Below, in pieces: positions 9,244 to 18,180 of a stretch of 64,000 nt of DNA. Positions within the stretch are counted from its first letter, which is position 1. Each line of letters begins with the position of its first letter. The notes under the pieces are model-generated. The model saw only the letters and a program-made list of their open reading frames with translations, did no database searches and was not told the DNA's origin. Made by a program: the position numbers and the translations under genes. Source of the stretch: CAVSRC01 sp963762605 (GTDB taxonomy: Bacteria > Pseudomonadota > Alphaproteobacteria > Rhizobiales > Kaistiaceae); NCBI GenBank assembly GCA_963762605.1, contig CAVXLJ010000003.1:62001-126000 (forward strand). Direction: 5' to 3'.

Positions 9244-10082
9244 CCGCGGTCACCGCAGAAGCGCCGGCAAAGGAGCGCACGGTCAGCGCCGGCCGCTGGC
9301 TGATGTATGCCGCCATTGCCTTCCTCTGCTTGTGGGTGCTGGTGCCGATCTATCTGATCCTGGTGAACGCGCTCTCGGCGCCGGCGGAAGTGAACGGCTG
9401 GCCGAAACAGTTCTATCCGAGCTTCGATCTCGGCAGCCTGAGCTTCTTCATCCACTTCCAGGGTGTCGCCTGGGCGCTGTTCAATTCCATCGTCGTGGCG
9501 CTCTTGACCACGGTGCTGGCCATCGGCCTTGGCGCACCGGCCGGCTACGCGCTCGCCCGCTTCCGCTTCCGCGGCAAGGAGAGCTTCCGCCTGCTGGTGC
9601 TGATGACGCGCGCCTTTCCGCTGCCGCTGCTGGCTCTGCCGCTGGCGGTGCTGTTCATCCGCACCGGCCTCGACGACAGCCAGATCGGCCTGGCGCTGGT
9701 CCACACCACGCTGGCGCTGCCCTTCTCCATCCTCATCACCTTCTCGCTGTTCATGAGCATTCCCTTCGAGCTGGAGGAGGCCGCCTTTACGCTCGGCTGC
9801 ACAAGGCTTCAGGCCTTCCGCAAGGTGGTCATGCCGCTGGCGCTGCCGGGCATCGCCGCCTCGGGCGTCTTTGCCTTCGTCACCTCGTGGAACGAGGTCT
9901 TCGCCGCAGCGGTGCTCACCATCCAGAACCGCACGCTGCCTGCCTTCCTGCTGGCCAGCCTCGACTATTCGCCCATGCCGCTGAAATTCGCCGGCGGTGC
10001 GGCGCTGGTCCTGCCGGCGCTGATCTTCCTCTTCCTCGTCCGCAAATACCTGTTTGCCCTGTGGGGCATCGCCAACCGCTAG
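9240..10082 (+). CDS. Carbohydrate ABC transporter permease (MalG/UgpE-like)
   Basis: A 280-residue permease of the MalG class with six membrane segments. The EAA loop 'ELEEAAFTLGCTRLQAF' lies near residue 178. It is translationally coupled to the preceding permease and followed 10 bases later by the ATPase gene. It is the second membrane half of the same importer. Confidence 0.9.
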   Translation: MTAVTAEAPAKERTVSAGRWLMYAAIAFLCLWVLVPIYLILVNALSAPAEVNGWPKQFYPSFDLGSLSFFIHFQGVAWALFNSIVVALLTTVLAIGLGAPAGYALARFRFRGKESFRLLVLMTRAFPLPLLALPLAVLFIRTGLDDSQIGLALVHTTLALPFSILITFSLFMSIPFELEEAAFTLGCTRLQAFRKVVMPLALPGIAASGVFAFVTSWNEVFAAAVLTIQNRTLPAFLLASLDYSPMPLKFAGGAALVLPALIFLFLVRKYLFALWGIANR

Positions 10083-10092
10083 AGAGGCTTCC

Positions 10093-11163
10093 ATGGCGGG
10101 AATCGAGATCAGGGATGTCGCCAAGCGCTTCGGCGCCGTCACCGCGCTGGTCGATATCGACCTCGACGTCGCCGATCGCGAGTTCCTCGTGCTGCTCGGC
10201 GCCTCCGGCTGCGGCAAGACCACGCTCTTGCGTCTGATTGCCGGGCTCGACAAGCCCAGCGGCGGCGAGATCCGCATCGGCGGCAAGCGCGTCAACGACC
10301 TGCCGCCGCGGGCGCGCGGCATCGCCATGGTGTTCCAGAACTACGCCGTCTTCCCGCACCTGACCGTGTTCGAGAACATCGCCTTCGGCCTGCGCATGAA
10401 GAAGCTGCCCCAGGCCGCGATCGACGAGAAGGTGAAGCGTTCGGCGGAGCTGATGCACATAGAGCAGCTCCTGAAACGCTATTCCGGCCAGCTTTCCGGC
10501 GGCCAGCGCCAGCGCGTCGCCGTCGCCCGGGCGCTCGCCATGGAGCCGGAAGTGCTGCTCATGGACGAGCCGCTCTCCAATCTCGACGCGCTTCTGCGCC
10601 TGGAGATGCGCGCCGAGCTGAAAGGCGTGCTGCAGGAGAGCCGCACGACCACCATCTATGTCACCCATGACCAGGTCGAGGCCATGAGCCTTGGCGACCG
10701 CATCGCCGTCATGCATGGCGGTCACATCGTCCAGGCGGCAACGCCGATCGACGTCTATCGCGATCCGGCCGACGCCTTCGTCGGCGGCTTCATCGGCAGC
10801 CCGCCCATGAACTTCCTGCCCGCCAGCCGCAGCGACGGACGCTGGCGCGTCGCCAACACCGAAGTCGACGGACCGGCTGACATCGGCACTGGCCTCCGAT
10901 TTGGCATCAGGCCGGAGGATCTGGCCGTCGCCGACAGCGGCCTCAGTGGCACGGTGCGCGTCGTCGAACCGCTCGGTGCCCACCAGCTCGTCACCATGAC
11001 CGTCGCCGACACGCTCTTCCGCGCCGTCCTCGACAGCGACCTCGCCATCAAGCCCGGCGAGACGCTCACCCTTCAGCCCCGTGCGGACCGCGCCCGCTGG
11101 TTCGACGCCGAAACCGGCGCGGCCATCAATCGCAAGACCACCAGCAGACCCAGCCAAGAATGA
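10093..11163 (+). CDS. Sugar ABC transporter ATP-binding protein (UgpC/MalK-like)
   Basis: A 356-residue ATPase with Walker A GASGCGKTT (about 36-44), Q-loop FQNY, signature LSGGQRQ (about 134-140), Walker B LLMDEP and the H-loop in THDQVE. A C-terminal TOBE domain (from about 260) follows, with the typical 'FGIRPEDL'. The start at 10093 is preferred over an in-frame ATG 39 bases earlier because the protein begins MAGIEIRDV, as in relatives. It overlaps the glycosidase gene by four bases, so transport and hydrolysis genes are coupled. Confidence 0.92.
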   Translation: MAGIEIRDVAKRFGAVTALVDIDLDVADREFLVLLGASGCGKTTLLRLIAGLDKPSGGEIRIGGKRVNDLPPRARGIAMVFQNYAVFPHLTVFENIAFGLRMKKLPQAAIDEKVKRSAELMHIEQLLKRYSGQLSGGQRQRVAVARALAMEPEVLLMDEPLSNLDALLRLEMRAELKGVLQESRTTTIYVTHDQVEAMSLGDRIAVMHGGHIVQAATPIDVYRDPADAFVGGFIGSPPMNFLPASRSDGRWRVANTEVDGPADIGTGLRFGIRPEDLAVADSGLSGTVRVVEPLGAHQLVTMTVADTLFRAVLDSDLAIKPGETLTLQPRADRARWFDAETGAAINRKTTSRPSQE

Positions 11164-12443
11164 CCATGGAACCCCGCGACAAGGCCCTTTTCACCAGCGC
11201 CGCCGCCATCCTGCGCGACAACGATCGCGGCGCCTACACCATCCCCACCAAGGGGCTCTATCCGTTCCAGTGGAACTGGGATTCCTGCCTGACGGCGCTC
11301 GGCCAGCGCCACTTCGACGAGGCACGCGCCTGGACCGAGATCGCCACGCTCACCGCCCATCAGTGGCCGGACGGCATGGTGCCGCACATCATCTTCCACG
11401 AGATGGACGAGGGCTACTTTCCCGGTCCAGACGCCTGGGGCACCAACCGCCCGGTGCCGACCTCCGGCATCACCCAGCCGCCGGTGCTGGGCTTCGTCAT
11501 CGAGCGTCTGTTCAGCGAAGCGCGCGACACGGCGCTCGCCCGTCGTATGGCGCTGGAACTCGCCCCGAAAGCGGACGCCTGGCACAGCTGGTTCTACGCC
11601 TGCCGTGACCCGGACCGCACGGGGCTGGTCGCCATCCTCCACCCGTGGGAGGCCGGCCGTGACAATTCCATCGACTGGGACGAACCGCTCGCCCATGTGC
11701 CGACCGAAGGCGTCGAGCCCTATCGCCGCCGCGACACGCAACATGTCAACGCCGCCGAGCGCCCGACCCAGGAGCAATACGACCGCTACATGTGGCTGGT
11801 CACGCGTTTCCGCGAACTCGGCTGGGACAACAGCCGGCTCCACGCCGCCTCGCCGTTTCAGGTGGTCGATCCCGGTTTCAACGCCATCCTGATCCGCTCC
11901 GACGAGGCGCTGGCGCGGCTTGCCGAGGCCATCGGCCTCGACGACATCGCCAGCACCGCCCGCGCCCGCATTGCGCTCGCGCGCAAGGCCTTCGACAGCC
12001 TGTGGAGCGAGCAAGCCGGCCAGTTCCTCTGCTTCGACCGGGTCGCCGGCAAGCCGATCGAAAGCCATTCGGTCGGCGGCCTGCTGCCACTCTTCGCCGG
12101 CCTCGGCGACATCGACCGCCTGATCGCCACCATCCGGCGCTGGCGGGAACACACCGCCTTCGGTGTTGCCTCGCACGACCCTGTCGATCCGCGCTTCGAG
12201 GCGCGGCGCTACTGGCGCGGACCGGCCTGGCTGATCGTCAACTACCTGATCGCCGACGGCCTGCGTCGCAACGGCCACGCGGAAGCCGCGGCCGCGATCG
12301 GCGCCGACAGCCTCGCCCTCATTCACAAAAGCAGCTTTGCCGAATATTACGATCCCACCGACGGCACCGCCTGCGGCGGGCGCCATTTCACCTGGACAGC
12401 GGCAATGGTGATCGAACTCCTCTCGCACTTGACCGCCGACTGA
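11160..12443 (+). CDS. GH63-like (MGH1-type) glycoside hydrolase
   Basis: A 427-residue cytoplasmic protein with the (alpha/alpha)6-barrel signatures of glycogen-debranching/GH63-like hydrolases. These are 'PFQWNWDSCLTALG' near residue 35, 'YWRGPAWLIVNYLIADG' near 350 and a terminal 'GRHFTWTAAMVIELL'. Bacterial members include glucosylglycerate and mannosylglycerate hydrolases, so a small alpha-glycoside is a reasonable substrate. That is family knowledge, not proof. It has no signal peptide, which fits hydrolysis after import by the preceding transporter. It is coupled by ATGA overlap to the ATPase gene and followed after 3 bases by the deacetylase. Confidence 0.78.
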   Translation: MTMEPRDKALFTSAAAILRDNDRGAYTIPTKGLYPFQWNWDSCLTALGQRHFDEARAWTEIATLTAHQWPDGMVPHIIFHEMDEGYFPGPDAWGTNRPVPTSGITQPPVLGFVIERLFSEARDTALARRMALELAPKADAWHSWFYACRDPDRTGLVAILHPWEAGRDNSIDWDEPLAHVPTEGVEPYRRRDTQHVNAAERPTQEQYDRYMWLVTRFRELGWDNSRLHAASPFQVVDPGFNAILIRSDEALARLAEAIGLDDIASTARARIALARKAFDSLWSEQAGQFLCFDRVAGKPIESHSVGGLLPLFAGLGDIDRLIATIRRWREHTAFGVASHDPVDPRFEARRYWRGPAWLIVNYLIADGLRRNGHAEAAAAIGADSLALIHKSSFAEYYDPTDGTACGGRHFTWTAAMVIELLSHLTAD

Positions 12444-12446
12444 GAC

Positions 12447-13139
12447 ATGCCCATGCGCATCCTCGGCTGCGGCGCCCACCCGGACGACATCGACATCTTC
12501 TTCTTCGGCACGCTCGCCGCGGCGCGGGCGACAGGCGCTGTGATCGGCTGTCTGATTGCGACCGACGGCGCCGCCGGTGGCACGGCGCCCGGGCCGGAGC
12601 TGGCGCGCCAACGCCATGCGGAGGCGACCGAAGCGGCTGCCGGCCTCGGCGTCACGCCGATCTTTCTCGACCGGCCGGACGGCGGCCTTGCCGGGGACGG
12701 TGAGGCGGCAGCGCTGCTGGAAGCGGAGATTGCCCGTTTCGCGCCCGACCTCGTCATCACGCACGCGCCCGAGGATTATCATCCCGACCACCGCGCGCTG
12801 TCGCGGCTGGTTCTGGATGCTGCGCGATTCCGCGCGCCGGTGCTCTTTGCCGACACGCTGATGGGCACCGGCTTCCAGCCCACGATCTATGTCGACATAG
12901 CGGCGCACTTCGATGCGAAGCGCACCGCCATCCGTGCACACCACTCGCAGCGGCCGGAACGGTTCGTCGGCGCCTGCGAGACCTGGAACCGCTTCCGCGC
13001 CCTCCAGTGCAACGCGCCCGAGGGCTACGCTGAAGCCTTCCGCTTCGAGCCCTGTTATCCCTTTGCCGACGTGCGCGGGCTTCTGCCGCCACCGCCAGCT
13101 CTCTCTCCGCTCGGGCGATACGGCCAGACGGCGACGTGA
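12447..13139 (+). CDS. PIG-L (LmbE-like) family deacetylase
   Basis: A 230-residue protein of the zinc-dependent PIG-L/LmbE family, which removes N-acyl groups from amino-sugar conjugates such as GlcNAc-inositol or GlcNAc-malate. The metal ligands are visible: AHPDD near residues 9-13 and the H-x-D-H motif in 'YHPDHRALS' near 112. It is the last gene of the sugar ABC operon, 3 bases after the glycosidase. Together the genes suggest uptake, hydrolysis and deacylation of an N-acylated glycoside, which is inference. An alternative start is the ATG at 12453. Confidence 0.85.
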   Translation: MPMRILGCGAHPDDIDIFFFGTLAAARATGAVIGCLIATDGAAGGTAPGPELARQRHAEATEAAAGLGVTPIFLDRPDGGLAGDGEAAALLEAEIARFAPDLVITHAPEDYHPDHRALSRLVLDAARFRAPVLFADTLMGTGFQPTIYVDIAAHFDAKRTAIRAHHSQRPERFVGACETWNRFRALQCNAPEGYAEAFRFEPCYPFADVRGLLPPPPALSPLGRYGQTAT

Positions 13140-13582
13140 GTCGCCGGACAAAAACGGACCCCGCCGCACGGGGTGTGTCAGGCGGGGCCGTCCCTCATTT
13201 GAGGCTTTGTCGGTTTACAACCGATCAATCGGACGCTTGGCGTCCGCATGTCAGCGATGTGATTGTCGGATTTGGTGGCCCCGTCTAGCGGGGCCGGTGG
13301 CAGCCCGGCGGAGACATGCTGTGGCATCCTCCTGTTTGAGCATCGGACGGCGGGTCGAAATTGCCCGTCACTGTTAAATGTGGACCACCGATCGCTGCAG
13401 TCAAGCGCTAATCGCAAGACATGGCATCGGCCGCGCAAATCCACCGGCGCATGCCGAGAGTTCGCTGCCTGCGCCGGCGATGATTCGTGTGCGCAACAGC
13501 CGCTCCTGATGTAGACCAAGCCAGAAGCGCGACCACGCACAGCGTATCGGACACCACGGCAGGTCACGACAGGACAGGGCAA
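13140..13582. other. Structured non-coding stretch with three hairpins
   Basis: No gene was recognised here. Three GC-rich inverted repeats follow the PIG-L gene. They are 13159-13165/13181-13187 (7-bp stem, 15-base loop), a perfect 7-bp stem at 13230-13236/13240-13246, and 13277-13283/13289-13295 (7 bp). The first is a plausible terminator for the operon although it lacks a good T run. The rest of the gap has lower GC than its surroundings and may hold the promoter of the small membrane protein. Confidence 0.45.
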
Positions 13583-13930
13583 TTGAAGTCAGCCTTCCGC
13601 CGTCATCCCCTTCTTGTCTCGGCGTTCGTTCTGTTCACGCTGCTCGCGCTGGTTTTTGCCGGCCGCTTGGCGTTCCGGCTCTCCTACTGGTCGACCCACC
13701 AGAACGAGACCGTCGCCGAATGGATGACCATCGGCTACGTCGGTCACAGCTGGCATCTGGATCCCCGCGCCATCGACGCCGCGGCAGGACTGCCGCCGCC
13801 CGCCGGTCATCCCCTGACACTGGCCGAAATCGCGGCTGAGCGTGGCGTGCCCGTCGAACGGATCATTGCCGACGTCGAGGCCGCCATTGCCAAGCTCCAG
13901 GCCGAAGAGCACGGAAACCGGACGCCGTGA
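13583..13930 (+). CDS. Conserved small membrane protein upstream of DedA
   Basis: About 115 residues from a TTG at 13583, or 147 from a GTG at 13487. The TTG is favoured because AGGACAGGG lies upstream and the longer version starts in low-GC, non-coding-looking DNA. One membrane segment (about residues 10-32) is followed by a conserved-looking motif 'WMTIGYVGHSWHLDPRAID' and a C-terminal helical part. Similar short proteins commonly precede DedA genes in Hyphomicrobiales. It overlaps the DedA gene by four bases (GTGA), so the two probably work together at the inner membrane. The function is unknown. Confidence 0.6.
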   Translation: MKSAFRRHPLLVSAFVLFTLLALVFAGRLAFRLSYWSTHQNETVAEWMTIGYVGHSWHLDPRAIDAAAGLPPPAGHPLTLAEIAAERGVPVERIIADVEAAIAKLQAEEHGNRTP

Positions 13931-14550
13931 CCGACTGGCTCTTGGGGCTCGTTCCCCAATACGGCATCTGGCTTCTGGCAGTCGGCACGTTCAGTTCGTG
14001 CCTGGCCCTGCCGATCCCCGCCTCGATCCTGATGATTGCCGCCGGAGGTTTCGTCGCCTCCGGCGACCTCTCGCTCACCGGAAGCACGGGCGCTGCCCTT
14101 GCCGGAGCGGTGATCGGCGACCAGACAGGCTACTTCGGCGGCCGCTGGGGCGGGTCGCGCGTGATCGAGAAACTCGGATCGCGGGCCGAGCCGATCGCAC
14201 GAGCCACGGCCTTTCTGGCAACGCGCGGAGGAATTGCCGTGTTCCTGTCGCGATGGTTCATCTCCGCACTCGGACCCTATGTGAACCTGGCAGCGGGCGC
14301 GGCGGGGCTCTCCTGGCTGCGTTTCACGATAGCGGGCCTGCTCGGCGAGGCGGTGTGGGTCGCGATCTATCTGGGTGCGGGCTATGCGTTTTCCGGAAAC
14401 CTTGCTGCCGCTTCCGGCATGGCATTCGATCTGCTGGGCGTGCTGGCGGCCGGAGCCGTCGCCCTGGGGCTCGGCACCTGGCTGCTCACGGTGCTGCGCG
14501 CCGAAGGCCGGGCATTACAGCGGCGACGCCGCCCGGCCAATTCAGCCTGA
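13927..14550 (+). CDS. DedA family (VTT-domain) membrane protein
   Basis: A 207-residue polytopic protein starting with GTG. Hallmarks of the DedA/VTT family are 'LPIPASILMIAAGGF' near residue 30, 'GDQTGYFGGRWGG' near 62 and 'FLSRWFISALGPYVNLAAG' near 110. Family members act in lipid-carrier (undecaprenyl phosphate) or phospholipid translocation and membrane homeostasis. It is co-transcribed with the small membrane protein before it. A scar of gene fossils begins 10 bases downstream. Confidence 0.88.
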   Translation: MTDWLLGLVPQYGIWLLAVGTFSSCLALPIPASILMIAAGGFVASGDLSLTGSTGAALAGAVIGDQTGYFGGRWGGSRVIEKLGSRAEPIARATAFLATRGGIAVFLSRWFISALGPYVNLAAGAAGLSWLRFTIAGLLGEAVWVAIYLGAGYAFSGNLAAASGMAFDLLGVLAAGAVALGLGTWLLTVLRAEGRALQRRRRPANSA

Positions 14551-14559
14551 CCCACGCGG

Positions 14560-14871
14560 TCAGGATGCCGGCTGAACGAGGTTTGCCATCAGGCGGAAGG
14601 CGCCGGGCACCAGCCGGTCGAATTGATGGTGCAGCACCAGGCTCGCATGCGTGTGCCGGCCCTTGCCGATGATCGCCGAGACGAGCGCACCCTTGGGCGG
14701 TGCTTCGCCCGTGTCGCTCATGGCAAGCAACGGTCGATAGGCATCGTCCCAGGCGCAGGCGAAATAGAGGCCGCGTTCCTTGTCCCAGCCCTCCCAGTCC
14801 GCCACATCGATGACGTTGGGGCGCGTGAGAAGCGGATGCTCCGGCGCCAGCACCGTCACCGCCGCGGCCAT
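14560..14871 (-). pseudogene. C-terminal fossil of a long PIG-L type deacetylase
   Basis: The 103 codons encode only the terminal domain found at the end of long (about 800-residue) PIG-L proteins, recognisable from 'KERGLYFACAWDDAYRPLL' and the closing 'VPGAFRLMANL'-like end. The catalytic N-terminal domain is absent. The upstream side is cut at about 14870, where an unrelated lyase fragment on the other strand begins. It is not translated as a functional enzyme as far as can be seen. Confidence 0.6.
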
Positions 14872-15399
14872 CGAACTGATCTTCCTGCATCTCGGCCGGA
14901 CGATTCAGGACCTCGCCTTCTGGACGAGCTTCGAGGTCGGCCAGATCCACGTGCCCGACGCTTTCGTCCAGATCTCCTCGATCATGCCGCAGAAGCGCAA
15001 TCCGGTGCCGATCGAACACCTGCGCCATCTCGCCTCGCAGACCATGGCGCGCGCCCACGCCATGCTCGACGTGATGCACAACACGCCCTTCACCGACATG
15101 AACGACAGCGAGGGCGAGAGCCAGGCGATGGGCTATGCAGCCTTCGTTGCCGCGCATCGCGTCCTCGACCTCATGACGGCGCTCCTCCCTGCCCTCTCGA
15201 TCAATCGCGACCGTGTCGCTGAGAACATCCGCAAGGGCTGCGCTACCATCACCGAGCTTGCCGACAGCCTGGTGCGCATCGAAGGGCTTTCCTTCCGGCA
15301 GGTGCACGAGATCGCGTCGCAGGTGGCCAGGAATGTATTCGCCGGTATGCTCGCCGGCAGCGGCAACGAGCGAAGCCTGACCTTCACCCTGCCGGGCGT
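14868..15399 (+). pseudogene. Fossil of an argininosuccinate-lyase-like enzyme (middle and C-terminal part)
   Basis: The plus frame here encodes the lyase superfamily signature 'ISSIMPQKRNPVPIEHLR' and the following helical domain, including 'LSFRQVHEIASQVARN'. These belong to argininosuccinate lyase/fumarase-type enzymes. The first half of the enzyme is missing, and the frame runs without a stop into an unrelated ABC ATPase tail. The upstream border abuts the PIG-L fossil. It is therefore a deletion product, not the cell's argH. Confidence 0.65.
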
Positions 15400-15700
15400 C
15401 GCCGCGGCCGGCATCCCCGAGCGGCTGCGCCGCAGCCAAACCACCTCGGTGCTTGTCGGCGTGCGCCCGCAGGATCTCCGCCTGAGCGAAGGCGATCCCG
15501 CCGGTCTGACCGTCGAAGGCAAGGTCAGCGTCGTCGAGCCGCTCGGCGCCGAGACTTACGTTCACATCGACACCGGCGAGGAAACCCTGGTCGCCACGAC
15601 AACCGGGCGCAGCGTCCCACACGTCGGTGCGGCCGTGCGGGCAACCGCCCACGCCGACATGCTCTGCTATTTCGACAGCGCCACCGAGAAGGCTCTTTGA
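15400..15700 (+). pseudogene. C-terminal TOBE fossil of a sugar ABC ATPase, fused to the lyase fossil
   Basis: The same open frame continues with the TOBE domain of a MalK/UgpC-type ATPase: 'VLVGVRPQDLRL', 'VVEPLGAETYVHI' and a normal-looking tail 'MLCYFDSATEKAL' ending in TGA at 15698-15700. No nucleotide-binding domain precedes it. The sequence differs from the TOBE of the intact ATPase at 10093, so it derives from a different, lost transporter. The exact joint (about 15390-15450) is an estimate. Confidence 0.65.
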
Positions 15701-15728
15701 GGAGGCGGCGCGACGCGGTCGCCAGGCC

Positions 15729-16406
15729 TTACTGGCGCCCGCCGACCTCGTCGATGTGCCTCAGCAGGTCGGCCGGATCCTCGTAGACCCGATAGGCGCT
15801 GGCCTTGACCAGTTCGTCTTCCCCGTAGCCGCCGGACAGCAGGCCAACGCCGAGCGCGCCGGCGCGCCGGGCGGCCAGCATGTCCCAGACACTGTCGCCG
15901 ACCACGCAGGCATGCTCGATCGGCTGATTGATGGCCGCCGCCGCCGCCAGGAACAGATCAGGATCTGGCTTGGCGTGGCGGACCATGTCGCGCGTGATGA
16001 CGGCGGTCCTGGCGAAATCGATCTCCAGCCGCTCGAGCACCGGCCTGGCAGTCTCCATGCGGCCGCTGGTCGCAATTCCCCAGGGAATCCCCGTCTCCGT
16101 CAGATAGGCGAGCAGTTCCTTCGCGCCGGGCAGCGGCTGGATGGCGGACGACCGGCGACTGTAGGACTCGGCGTGGCGCTGCCTCAGCCGGTCGATGCGC
16201 GCCGCATCGATGGAAAGACCGGTCTCGCGCAGCAGCATGTTGGTGAACAGACCGCCAGACATGCCGATCCGGCGATGGATGCGCCATATGGAGAGATCGA
16301 TGCCTTCCTGGCTGAGCGCGTCGTGCCATGCCAGGACATGCTCATAGACGCTGTCGACCAGCGTCCCGTCGAGATCGAACAGAAATGAAACGTTGTTTTC
16401 CGACAC
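15729..16406 (-). CDS. HAD family hydrolase (phosphoglycolate-phosphatase-like)
   Basis: A 225-residue haloacid dehalogenase superfamily phosphatase. Motif I is FDLDGTLVDS near residue 10, motif II includes 'IATSGRM' near 109, and motif IV is 'VVGDSVWDMLAARRAGA' near 170. The small helical cap (residues about 17-85) puts it with phosphoglycolate phosphatase/beta-phosphoglucomutase relatives. It starts with GTG. It stands alone, oriented away from matB, and its substrate cannot be assigned. Confidence 0.85.
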   Translation of the reverse strand: MSENNVSFLFDLDGTLVDSVYEHVLAWHDALSQEGIDLSIWRIHRRIGMSGGLFTNMLLRETGLSIDAARIDRLRQRHAESYSRRSSAIQPLPGAKELLAYLTETGIPWGIATSGRMETARPVLERLEIDFARTAVITRDMVRHAKPDPDLFLAAAAAINQPIEHACVVGDSVWDMLAARRAGALGVGLLSGGYGEDELVKASAYRVYEDPADLLRHIDEVGGRQ

Positions 16407-16565
16407 GGATGTCGCCTCTGACCGTTCGCGGCTTCGTCACCGCGAACCATAGCACAAGGCAGGCCGAGCCTCGCCGCGGGAAAACGCGTCTGCGGCCCGA
16501 CGGTTCGATCCGTCGCCTGCCGCGATTATGATGCCGCCGCTTCGGCCTTCGACAAGGGCTCAACC

Positions 16566-18066
16566 ATGGTGAACCCGCTCTATGACGAACTGATTGCGCC
16601 CCACGCCGGCAAGGAGAGCCCGTTCCTCTTCCTGCCCGGCGGCGAAACGATCAGCCATGGCGCCTTCGTCGCCCGCGCCGGCCAGCTTGCCCATGCTCTC
16701 GCCCAGCAGGGCCTCACCGCTCGGCGACCGGGTGGCGGCGCAGGTTCCCAAGACCGCCGATGCGCTTGCCCTTTATGCCGCCTGCCTGCAGGCCGGGCTC
16801 GTCCTGTTGCCGCTCAACACCGCCTATACCGAGGCCGAGGTCTCCTACTTCATCGAGAATTCGGGAGCGCGGCTGGTCGTTGGCGGCGGCAGCAGCGACC
16901 TTGCCGCGACCGCGGCACGCCTCGGCGTGGGCTATCTTACGCTGACAACCGAAGGCGGCACGCTTGCCGCGCTGGCGAATGCCGCGCCGGCGAACGTCCC
17001 GGCGGTTGCGCGGAAGAGCAGCGACCTTGCGGCGATCCTCTACACCTCGGGGACGACCGGGCGCTCGAAAGGCGCCATGCTGACCCAGGACAATCTCCTG
17101 TCCAACGCGCGCGCTCTGGCCAAACTGTGGCGCTTCAGCGCCGACGACGTACTGCTTCACGCCCTGCCGATCTTCCACACGCACGGGCTGTTCGTCGCCT
17201 GCAATACGGTGCTCCTGACCGGCGGTGCGATGATTTTCCTGCCGCGCTTCGACAGCCGGGCGGTTCTGGATGAGCTGCCGCGCGCCAGCGCACTGATGGG
17301 CGTGCCGACCTTCTATACCCGCCTCCTCGCCGAGCCGCGGCTCACCCGCGATCTGGTTCGCCACATGCGCCTGTTCGTCTCGGGCAGCGCACCCCTGCTC
17401 GCCGAAACGCACCGCGCCTTCGCCGCACGCACCGGTCACACGATCCTCGAGCGTTACGGCCTGACCGAGACCGGCATGAACACCTCGAATCCCTATGACG
17501 GCGCGCGCCGGCCGGGCACCGTCGGCCAGCCGCTTCCCGGCGTCGAGATCAGGATCACCGATCCGGCAAGCGGCGCCATCCTGCCCGATGGCGAGATCGG
17601 CCGCATCGAGGTATGCGGGCCGAATGTCACGCCGGGCTACTGGCAGATGCCGGACAAGACGCGCGAAGCATTTCGCGACGACGGATTCTTCATCACCGGC
17701 GATCTCGGTCGCTTCGACGCCGGCTATCTTGAAATCGTCGGGCGCGAGAAGGACCTCATCATCGCCGGCGGCCTCAACATCTATCCCAAGGAGATCGAGA
17801 CGCTCCTCGATGCCTTGAACGGCGTTCTGGAAAGCGCGGTGGTGGGCGTGCCGGACGCCGATCTCGGCGAACGGGTGGTGGCCTATGTCGTGCCCCGGCC
17901 CGGCGCTACCCCAGATGCACAGGCCCTGCTTGCCGCACTCAGCCAGCAGCTGGCGCGCTTCAAGCTGCCGCGCGAGCTCCATTTCATTGACGAACTGCCG
18001 CGCAACACCATGGGCAAGGTGCAGAAGACCGTTCTGGTGCGGCGCCACGCCGGAGAGCCGGCCTGA
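16566..18066 (+). CDS. matB: Malonyl-CoA synthetase MatB-like, interrupted by a +1 frameshift
   Basis: This AMP-forming ligase closely resembles rhizobial MatB, which activates malonate or methylmalonate with CoA. Motifs are 'AAILYTSGTTGRSKGAM' (P-loop), 'ALPIFHTHGLFVA', 'ERYGLTETGMNTSNPY' and the C-terminal 'PRNTMGKVQK' with the catalytic lysine. The protein starts at 16566 (MVNPLYDEL) in one frame and continues in another from about 16720 (GDRVAAQVPKTADAL). Between ACC and GGC there are four bases, GCTC, at 16718-16721. One surplus base restores a 499-residue protein, the normal length. It is either a sequencing or assembly insertion or a very young pseudogene. No matA or matC is adjacent. 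Confidence 0.8.
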
Positions 18067-18120
18067 CCCGGTCTTGCGATGCGACCTTGTAGCGCTTGGC
18101 TTTTGATATAGCGCATGGCT

Positions 18121-18145
18121 TTGATTGGTTATGATCGATATTGAT
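18121..18145. promoter_or_regulatory. Probable DeoR-type (RhaR) operator upstream of rhaD
   Basis: Three (T/A)TGAT units occur at 18121, 18131 and 18141, exactly 10 bp apart, starting 60 bases before rhaD. Helically phased direct repeats are a usual target shape for DeoR-family repressors. Two ATGAT units with the same 10-bp spacing precede the deoR-type gene at 20293. Confidence 0.5.
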
Positions 18146-18180
18146 CGAAATCTACAGGGCGACACCCGGGCAGGACATCC

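Noticed and set aside
14780..15700. The lyase-TOBE frame as a genuine 306-residue enzyme
   Set aside because: It lacks the first half of the lyase and the ATPase core, and its first 30 codons are antisense to the PIG-L remnant; it is best read as a deletion product.
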